From Streptomyces graminofaciens (GTDB taxonomy: Bacteria; Actinomycetota; Actinomycetes; Streptomycetales; Streptomycetaceae): a stretch of 64,000 nt of DNA. Below, one piece after another: positions 58,469 through 64,000 of the stretch. Positions within the stretch are counted from its first letter, which is position 1, and each line of letters opens with the position of its first letter. The stretch is taken from the NCBI RefSeq assembly GCF_030294945.1, contig NZ_AP018448.1, forward strand, positions 2,604,001-2,668,000, written 5' to 3'. The notes below the pieces were generated by a model, which saw nothing but the letters and a program-made list of their open reading frames with translations, had not been told where the DNA came from and did not search any database. The translations under genes were made by a program, and so were the position numbers.

Positions 58469-61107
58469 AGACGTCGAGCACTGCGGCACTCCCCGCGACG
58501 GACACCACGACCCGGGTCACCGGCCTGCGCACCGCGGACGACTCCGGTCTGGTGGCCACCCCGTACCCCGAGCCGCGCCTGTCGTGGTCGCTGACGAGCG
58601 AGCGGCCGGGCGTCCTGCAGCGCGCCTACGAGATCGAGGTGTCGGCCGACCCGTCGTTCTCCGACAGCGCGTCCAGTGGAGCGGTCGAGTCCGACACGGT
58701 GACCGATCACCCGTGGCCGGCGCAGCCGCTGAACAGCCGCGAGATCCGGTACTGGCGTGTCCGTGTCCGCACCGATCTCGGGTGGACGGGATGGAGCGAC
58801 CCGGCCCGTGTGGAGGCCGCGCTGCTCGACGACATGGACTGGGTGGCCCGCCCCGTCCATGTGCCCGATGACCGGGGCCGTTCCTCCCCCGGCCCCGTGC
58901 CGTTGCTCCGCCGGGAGTTCCACCTCCCGGCGGAGCCGGTGTCCGCACGCCTCTACGTGACCTCGCTGGGCGTGCACCGCACCGCAATCAACGGCAAGCC
59001 CGTCTCCGACGACGTGCTGGAACCGGGCTGGACCAGCTACCCCAACCGTCTGCTCTACTCCACCTACGACGTCACCGGCCTGCTCGTGCCCGGCACCAAC
59101 GCCCTCTCCGCCACGGTCGGCGACGGCTGGTACCGCGGCCATCTCACCTGGCACAAGAACCGCGACGTCTACGGCGACACAACGGCTCTGCTCGCCCAGC
59201 TCGAAGTCGGCCTGGCCGACGGGACCCGCGTCACCATCACCACCGACGGCCGCTGGAGAAGCGGTTACGGCGATCTGCTGGCGGCGGACCTGTACGACGG
59301 CTGCGAACGCGACCTCCGCCGCAAGCCCCACGGCTGGCAACTGCCCGGCTTCGACGACCGCGAGTGGGAACCGGTCGCCACACTCCCTCTGCCTGCCGGG
59401 CTGACCCAGCGGGCACACCCACCCGTGCGCGTCGTCCAGGTCATCCGGCCCGAGCGGCGGACCCTGCCCGACGGCACCATCGCCCTCGACGCGGGCGAGA
59501 ACGTCACCGGCTGGCTGCGGCTCCGCGCGAGCGGCCCGGCGGGCAGCACGGTGACCGTCCGGCACGCCGAGGTTCTCGACAGCGACGGCCGTCTGCTGAC
59601 GAGCATCCTGCGCGGCGCCCGGGCCACCGACCAGTACACCCTGGCCGGTGGCACGGCCGAACTGCGGCCGGAGTTCACCTTCCACGGCTTCCGGTACGCC
59701 GAGATCGCCACCTCACCGGCCGTGACCGTCGAGGCGGTGGAGGTCGAGGTGGTGGCCAGCGACCTGCGCCGTATCGGCGAGTTCCGCTGCTCCGACGAGC
59801 GCGTGAACACGCTGTACGCCAACGTCGTACGGTCCCAGCGCGGCAACTTCCTCGCGGTGCCGACGGACTGCCCGCAGCGCGACGAACGGCTCGGCTGGAC
59901 CGGGGACATCATGGCCTTCGCCCCGACGGCGTGCGCCACCTTCGACAGCGGATCCTTCCTCGACAGCTGGCTCACCGATCTCCGCATCGAACAGCGACCG
60001 GACGGCGCGGTCCCGCTGGTGATCCCCTATGTGTCGCTCGGCGAGCTGCCGCCGGCCGAGCTTCCGCACGCGGGCGGCGCCGCGGGCTGGGGCGACGCCG
60101 CCACCGTCGTACCGGCCGCCCTCTTCGACGCCTACGGCCGGCGCAGCATGCTGGACCGCCACTACGCGGCGATGCGGGCATGGGTCGAGTTCACCGTCGA
60201 CCACCTGGACGAGGACGGGACCTGGAGCGGCAACGCACAGCTCGGTGACTGGCTCGACCCCGCCGCGCCACCGGAGGACCCGGCGCGCGCCACCACCGAC
60301 TCCGCCTATGTCGCCACCGCCTTCGTCGCGCACAGCGCCCGGCTGCTCACCGACGCGGCCCGGGAACTGGGCCACCTCGACGACGGCGAACGGTACGAGG
60401 CCCTGCACCGGCGTACGGCCCAGGCCGCCTGGCGCAAGTGGGGCGACCACGCCCGCACCACCCAGACCGGCTGTGCGCTCGCCCTGGAGTTCGGTATCGC
60501 GCCCGCCACCGAGCGCGCCGAGGTGGGCAAGGCTCTCGCGGGCCTGGTGCGCGCCAACGGCGGCCGTATCGCCACCGGGTTCCTCGGCACTCCGTTCGTC
60601 CTGCCCGCCCTCACCGGCACCGGCCATGTGGACGAGGCGTACCGACTGCTGCTCAACACCGAGTGCCCGGGCTGGCTCTACCAGGTCGCCCGGGGCGCCA
60701 CCACCATGTGGGAGCGGTGGGACGCCATTCGTCCCGACGGCACCATCGACGTCGAGAAGGCGGGCATGATGCTGTCGTTCAACCACTACGCCTACGGCGC
60801 GGTCGCCTCCTGGCTCCACCGGTCCGTGGCCGGTCTGCGACCCGTCGCCCCCGGCTATCGCACGATGGAGTTCGCCCCCCGCCCAGGCGGCACGCTCACT
60901 TCCGCCGAGGCATCGGTCACCACTCCGTACGGCACCGCGTCCGTCGCCTGGTCGATCAGCCGCGACACCCTCACGGTGGAGGCCGTTCTGCCGCCCGGCA
61001 CCACCGGACGGTTCAGCGCCCCTGAGGGCTGGCACTCCACGGAGGCCGTCGACCGACTCGAATCCGGCAGCCATCTCCTGTCCCTGCGTCCGGTCACCAG
61101 TTCCTGA
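58465..61107 (+). CDS. intracellular alpha-L-rhamnosidase (GH78), second copy
   Basis: 880 residues, no signal peptide. Same domain order as the enzyme at 45207: PEPRLSWSLTSERPGVLQRA, PGWTSYPNRLLYSTYDVTGL, catalytic DCPQRDERLGWTGD at about 467-480, and the base-Glu region TTMWERWDAIRPDG near 747. It lacks the extra C-terminal extension of that paralogue. The ATG overlaps the upstream esterase's TGA; a longer frame upstream is ruled out by this overlap. With the GH3 gene 28 bases downstream it would strip rhamnose then glucose, as in rutinosides; inference. Confidence 0.9.
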   Translation: MKTSSTAALPATDTTTRVTGLRTADDSGLVATPYPEPRLSWSLTSERPGVLQRAYEIEVSADPSFSDSASSGAVESDTVTDHPWPAQPLNSREIRYWRVRVRTDLGWTGWSDPARVEAALLDDMDWVARPVHVPDDRGRSSPGPVPLLRREFHLPAEPVSARLYVTSLGVHRTAINGKPVSDDVLEPGWTSYPNRLLYSTYDVTGLLVPGTNALSATVGDGWYRGHLTWHKNRDVYGDTTALLAQLEVGLADGTRVTITTDGRWRSGYGDLLAADLYDGCERDLRRKPHGWQLPGFDDREWEPVATLPLPAGLTQRAHPPVRVVQVIRPERRTLPDGTIALDAGENVTGWLRLRASGPAGSTVTVRHAEVLDSDGRLLTSILRGARATDQYTLAGGTAELRPEFTFHGFRYAEIATSPAVTVEAVEVEVVASDLRRIGEFRCSDERVNTLYANVVRSQRGNFLAVPTDCPQRDERLGWTGDIMAFAPTACATFDSGSFLDSWLTDLRIEQRPDGAVPLVIPYVSLGELPPAELPHAGGAAGWGDAATVVPAALFDAYGRRSMLDRHYAAMRAWVEFTVDHLDEDGTWSGNAQLGDWLDPAAPPEDPARATTDSAYVATAFVAHSARLLTDAARELGHLDDGERYEALHRRTAQAAWRKWGDHARTTQTGCALALEFGIAPATERAEVGKALAGLVRANGGRIATGFLGTPFVLPALTGTGHVDEAYRLLLNTECPGWLYQVARGATTMWERWDAIRPDGTIDVEKAGMMLSFNHYAYGAVASWLHRSVAGLRPVAPGYRTMEFAPRPGGTLTSAEASVTTPYGTASVAWSISRDTLTVEAVLPPGTTGRFSAPEGWHSTEAVDRLESGSHLLSLRPVTSS

Positions 61108-61135
61108 GACGTCATCCACCCAAGGAGCCGCACCC

Positions 61136-63385
61136 ATGGCGACCCCCCACGATCACGACGCAGCCGAGCTGGGCCTCGACGAGAAGACCGCGCTGCTCTC
61201 GGGCCGGGACATGTGGTCGAGCAAGCCCGCCGAGCGAGCGGGGATTCCCTCCCTCGTCCTCAGCGACGGTCCGCACGGCGTCCGGCTCCAGCGCGCGGAC
61301 GCCGACCACCTCGAACTGCACGACAGTCACCCGGCGACCTGTTTCCCGCCCGCGGTCGCGCTGGCCTCGAGCTGGGACGCGGAACTGATCGGGCGGGTGG
61401 GAGAGGCGCTCGGCCGTGAGTCCCGGGCCCTGGGTGTCGACGTACTGCTGGGCCCGGGCGTCAACATCAAGCGCTCGCCGCTGTGCGGCCGGAACTTCGA
61501 ATACTTCTCCGAGGACCCGCTGCTCAGCGGCGTGCTGGGGACGGCACATGTGGCCGGGGTCCAGAGCCAGGGCGTGGGCGCCTCCGTCAAGCACTTCGCC
61601 GCCAACAACCAGGAGACCGACCGGATGCGGGTGAGCGCCGACGTCGACGAGCGCACCCTGCGCGAGATCTACTTCCCCGCGTTCGAGCGGATCGTGACCG
61701 AGGCACGCCCGGCGACCGTCATGTGCGCCTACAACAAGATCAACGGCATCTACGCCGCCCAGAATCGTTGGCTGCTCACCCGGGTGCTGCGCGAGCAGTG
61801 GGGCTTCGAGGGGCTGGTCGTCTCCGACTGGGGAGCCGTCGGCGACCGCGTCGCCGCACTGCTCGCCGGAACCGACCTGGAGATGCCCGGCACTCGTCGC
61901 GACACCGATGCGCGGGTCGCCGCCGCGGTCCGGGCCGGTGAGCTGGACGAGGCCGTCGTCGACACGGCCGTCGCCCGGCTGCGCGCCCTCGCCGGGCGAG
62001 TCCGCGCCCAGGCGGACCCCGTGACGGTGGACTTCGACTCGCACCACCGGCTGGCTCGCGAGGTCGCCGCCGACTCGCTGGTGCTGCTGAGGAACCGCGA
62101 CCGGACGCTGCCGCTCGCTCCCACCGGCCGCGTCGCCGTCATCGGCGAGTTCGCCACGGCCCTGCGCCATCAGGGCGGTGGCAGCTCCCACGTCAACGCC
62201 ACCCGGGTGGACAGCCCGCTGGAGGAGCTGCGTGCCGTACTGCCCGACGCCCAGGTCGATTTCGCCCAGGGGTACCGCACCGCCGGCCTTTCCGACGCCG
62301 CGCGACTGCGTGCGGAGGCCGTGGCGGCGGCCTCGCGGGCCGACGTCGCCGTACTCGTCGTCGGCCTGCCCGAGGCCGACGAGTCCGAGGGCTACGACCG
62401 TGAGCACATCCTGCTGCCGCCCGAGCAGGTCGAGTTGGTCCGTGCCGTGGCCGGGGCCGCCGACCGCACGGTGGTGGTGCTGATCAACGGCGGTGTCGTC
62501 TCCCTGGAGGGCTGGCACGACGATGTGGACGCCGTGATCGAGGCCTGGCTGCCCGGCCAGGCCGGCGGCGGAGCCATCGCCGACGTGCTCACCGGGCGGG
62601 TCAACCCCTCCGGCCGTCTGGCCGAGACCATCCCGTACCGGTTGAGCGACAACCCGTCCTACCTCAACTTCCCCGGCGAGCAGGGCCATGTCCGCTACGG
62701 CGAAGGCGTCATGGTGGGCTACCGCTACTACGAGACCGCCGACGTCGCCGTCCGCTACCCCTTCGGGCACGGCCTGAGCTACACCTCCTTCGAGCAGAGC
62801 GACTTCCTGGTCACGCCCACCGGGCCGGACACCGCCACGATGAGCGTCACCGTCACCAACTCCGGCGACCGCTTCGGCAAACACGTGGTGCAGGTCTACG
62901 TCACCGCGCCCAGGCGCCCGGTCAGCAGTCCGGCCAGGGAACTGCGCGGCTTCGCCAAGGTGGCTCTGGCGCCGGGCGAGTCCACCACCGTCGAGATCGC
63001 CCTCGACCGCCGTGCCTTCGCCTACTGGGACATCACCCGCGACGACTGGACCGTCGCCGCCGGGCAGTACCGGGTGCAGCTCGCGGACAACGCCCACGAC
63101 GTCACCGCCACCGCCGCGCTCGTCCTGAAGGGCGACAGCGTGCCGCGACCGATCACCCTCGACTCCACCGCCGGCGAGTGGTTCGGGCATCCCTCGGTCG
63201 GCCCTGCCCTCACCGCGGCGATGACGTCCGGGCTCACCCGGGAACAGTCCGACGAGGTCCTGGAGGGCAACGAAGGCGCCCTGCGCCTGTTGTCGTCCAT
63301 GGCGATGCGTCAGTTCCTCGGGTTCCTCCCCAAGCCGATTCCGGCCGAGACGCTGGATCGGCTGATGAAGACGAGCGAGGCGTAA
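61136..63385 (+). CDS. beta-glucosidase (GH3), cytoplasmic
   Basis: 749 residues, no signal peptide. GH3 N-terminal barrel (GIPSLVLSDGPHGVR; VKHFAANNQETDRM), nucleophile Asp in GLVVSDWGAVGDR near residue 231, C-terminal sandwich (GRVAVIGEFATALRHQGGGS; PNPSGRLAET-like region near 495), and fibronectin-III domain (VTVTNSGDRFGKHVVQVYVT) near 575. AAGGAG eight bases before the ATG. Last gene of the operon, ended by a hairpin. It probably releases glucose after the rhamnosidase has acted. Confidence 0.92.
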   Translation: MATPHDHDAAELGLDEKTALLSGRDMWSSKPAERAGIPSLVLSDGPHGVRLQRADADHLELHDSHPATCFPPAVALASSWDAELIGRVGEALGRESRALGVDVLLGPGVNIKRSPLCGRNFEYFSEDPLLSGVLGTAHVAGVQSQGVGASVKHFAANNQETDRMRVSADVDERTLREIYFPAFERIVTEARPATVMCAYNKINGIYAAQNRWLLTRVLREQWGFEGLVVSDWGAVGDRVAALLAGTDLEMPGTRRDTDARVAAAVRAGELDEAVVDTAVARLRALAGRVRAQADPVTVDFDSHHRLAREVAADSLVLLRNRDRTLPLAPTGRVAVIGEFATALRHQGGGSSHVNATRVDSPLEELRAVLPDAQVDFAQGYRTAGLSDAARLRAEAVAAASRADVAVLVVGLPEADESEGYDREHILLPPEQVELVRAVAGAADRTVVVLINGGVVSLEGWHDDVDAVIEAWLPGQAGGGAIADVLTGRVNPSGRLAETIPYRLSDNPSYLNFPGEQGHVRYGEGVMVGYRYYETADVAVRYPFGHGLSYTSFEQSDFLVTPTGPDTATMSVTVTNSGDRFGKHVVQVYVTAPRRPVSSPARELRGFAKVALAPGESTTVEIALDRRAFAYWDITRDDWTVAAGQYRVQLADNAHDVTATAALVLKGDSVPRPITLDSTAGEWFGHPSVGPALTAAMTSGLTREQSDEVLEGNEGALRLLSSMAMRQFLGFLPKPIPAETLDRLMKTSEA

Positions 63386-63445
63386 CCGAAGCCCACCGAC
63401 CTCGGTTCCCCTCGCACCCGGTCCCGGAGACCGGGCTCACAGACG

Positions 63446-63479
63446 GCGGCCCGCTGCTCCCTGACACGCAGCGGGCCGC
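63446..63479 (+). terminator. hairpin terminator after the GH3 gene
   Basis: GCGGCCCGCTG and CAGCGGGCCGC, perfect 11-bp arms with a 12-base loop, 60 bases after the stop. A smaller CCCGGTC/GACCGGG stem lies just before it. Confidence 0.7.
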
Positions 63480-63510
63480 TCCCATTCGCGGTCCCGCACG
63501 GTCCGGCTCG

Positions 63511-63590
63511 GCGAGAACCGGTGGGAATCGACGCCGAGTTCGCGCATCAGGGCGTCGTCGTCGCGGAACCGGTGATAGTGGTCGACCGTG
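63511..63590 (-). pseudogene. GH1 beta-glucosidase remnant
   Basis: Leftward reading gives VTVDHYHRFRDDDALMRELG and VDSHRFS, which matches the DHYHRYxEDxxLMxxLGVDAYRFSIS region that GH1 beta-glucosidases carry near residue 60-85. Nothing before or after fits the family, so only an about 80-base scar remains. It lies in the gap between the GH3 gene and the hydrolase at the right edge. Confidence 0.5.
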
Positions 63591-63648
63591 ACGGCCGTCG
63601 ACAGGTAAGTCGTTCACCCGTGTGTCCGAGCAGCGGCGTCGTGCCGCC

Positions 63649-64000
63649 TCACCGCAGGGCGTCGGCGAAGAAGTCGAGTGAGCGGTCGACCTCGGCGAGT
63701 GCCGGGGTCCGGTTGAGGTGGCCGTGCGGCATACCGGCGGCCAGGTAGGTCCTGACCTCTGTCTCGGAAGCGGTCAACTGCCGCGCCAGCAGTTCGGCCG
63801 ACGGCCGGAGGTCGTCGTACTCGGAGACCAGCAGGTGAACGGGCGGCAGGCCGTGCAGCGCGGCCGCGCCGGGGAGGGCGTCGCGCGGGAGGTCGGTGAG
63901 CCGGCCGGTGTAGTTCCGCACCATGAACTCGACGTCCGCCGTGGTGAACCGCATCGTCGGCGGGAGGGCCGTCATTTCGGCAGCCATGGCGCTGTCCAGG
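63649..64000 (-). CDS. alpha/beta hydrolase, C-terminal part (cut by the window edge)
   Basis: The frame is open to the right edge, so about 117 C-terminal codons are seen. LPPVHLLVSEYDDLRPSAEL carries the probable catalytic Asp, and AAGMPHGHLNRTPALAEVDR carries the catalytic His of an alpha/beta hydrolase-3 (HSL-like) esterase. The last helix DRSLDFFADALR is typical. The in-frame ATG at 63987 is internal and not the start, because family-like sequence (LDSA) continues beyond it. Paralogue of the esterase at 53651. Confidence 0.8.
   Translation of the reverse strand, partial: LDSAMAAEMTALPPTMRFTTADVEFMVRNYTGRLTDLPRDALPGAAALHGLPPVHLLVSEYDDLRPSAELLARQLTASETEVRTYLAAGMPHGHLNRTPALAEVDRSLDFFADALR

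Noticed and set aside
1..64000. tRNA, rRNA and known riboswitch genes
   Set aside because: Looked for tRNA-like cloverleaf ends (GG-TTCGA-CC with CCA-side pairing) and common riboswitch cores in the gaps; none was convincing by eye. A covariance-model search would settle this.

Overview
The window is high-GC actinobacterial DNA, almost certainly a Streptomyces chromosome. The signs are dense GC-rich genes with strong third-position bias, many GTG/TTG starts, 4-bp stop/start overlaps, ABC sugar operons without an ATPase gene, and GlxA-type, LacI and TetR regulators. It reads as an accessory, plant-matter-degrading stretch. There are no rRNA or tRNA genes and no CRISPR array.

Region 1 (1-10.8 kb) is an aromatic catabolism locus. 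Two acyl-CoA-dehydrogenase-fold flavin monooxygenases flank a flavin reductase. They are divergent from a TetR regulator, with an MFS carrier, an NADPH:FMN reductase and a tandem SnoaL-like protein alongside. Four copies of one 15-bp operator (ACTGnAC-C-GTnCAGT type) lie in the three promoter regions, so the TetR protein probably controls the whole set. An aldehyde dehydrogenase (vanillin/benzaldehyde type) and a carotenoid-oxygenase-family stilbene/phenylpropanoid-cleaving enzyme follow, behind a different set of TGTCC/GGACA elements.

Region 2 (10.8-23.7 kb) is the most unusual part: an all-leftward array of VTC-domain polyphosphate polymerase - DUF4956 membrane protein - CotH-type kinase - response regulator/histidine kinase - degenerate FAH-fold protein - GT2/GtrA fusion - GT39 glycosyltransferase - a second, paralogous response regulator/histidine kinase. 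The CotH protein and the extracellular part of the GT39 protein share Gly-Met-Pro-Ser/Glu tails. A good match to a Streptomyces PHO box lies upstream of the VTC gene. I read it as a phosphate-linked cell-surface modification system; this is inference.

Region 3 (23.7-31.9 kb) is a mixed set: gapA-like GAPDH, a GlxA-type AraC regulator, a DUF2716 protein, an IS110 scar, a DUF4396 membrane protein behind a CsoR-like operator, a secreted phosphodiesterase-fold protein, a small secreted Cys protein, and a large unknown protein with a bacterial PH-like domain.

Region 4 (32-35.1 kb) is a decayed sugar-acid locus: intact KDG kinase and KDPG aldolase, a truncated and frameshifted galactonate dehydratase, two short-chain-dehydrogenase tail fragments, and a TetR gene.

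Region 5 (35.3-48 kb) is a rhamnoside/arabinan utilisation locus. A leftward operon (solute-binding lipoprotein, two permeases, secreted GH43+ricin, secreted GH78+two F5/8-type domains) diverges from a LacI regulator, with an intracellular GH78 beyond it. Two palindromic motifs recur in both promoter regions.

Region 6 (48-54.7 kb) has a lipoprotein, a membrane pentapeptide-repeat protein, an IS5-type transposase, a small unknown protein, an aldo/keto reductase and an HSL-type esterase. Region 7 (55.1-64 kb) is a second LacI-controlled glycoside locus (MFS - feruloyl-esterase-like hydrolase - GH78 - GH3, tightly coupled). It ends in a GH1 beta-glucosidase scar and an alpha/beta hydrolase cut by the window edge.
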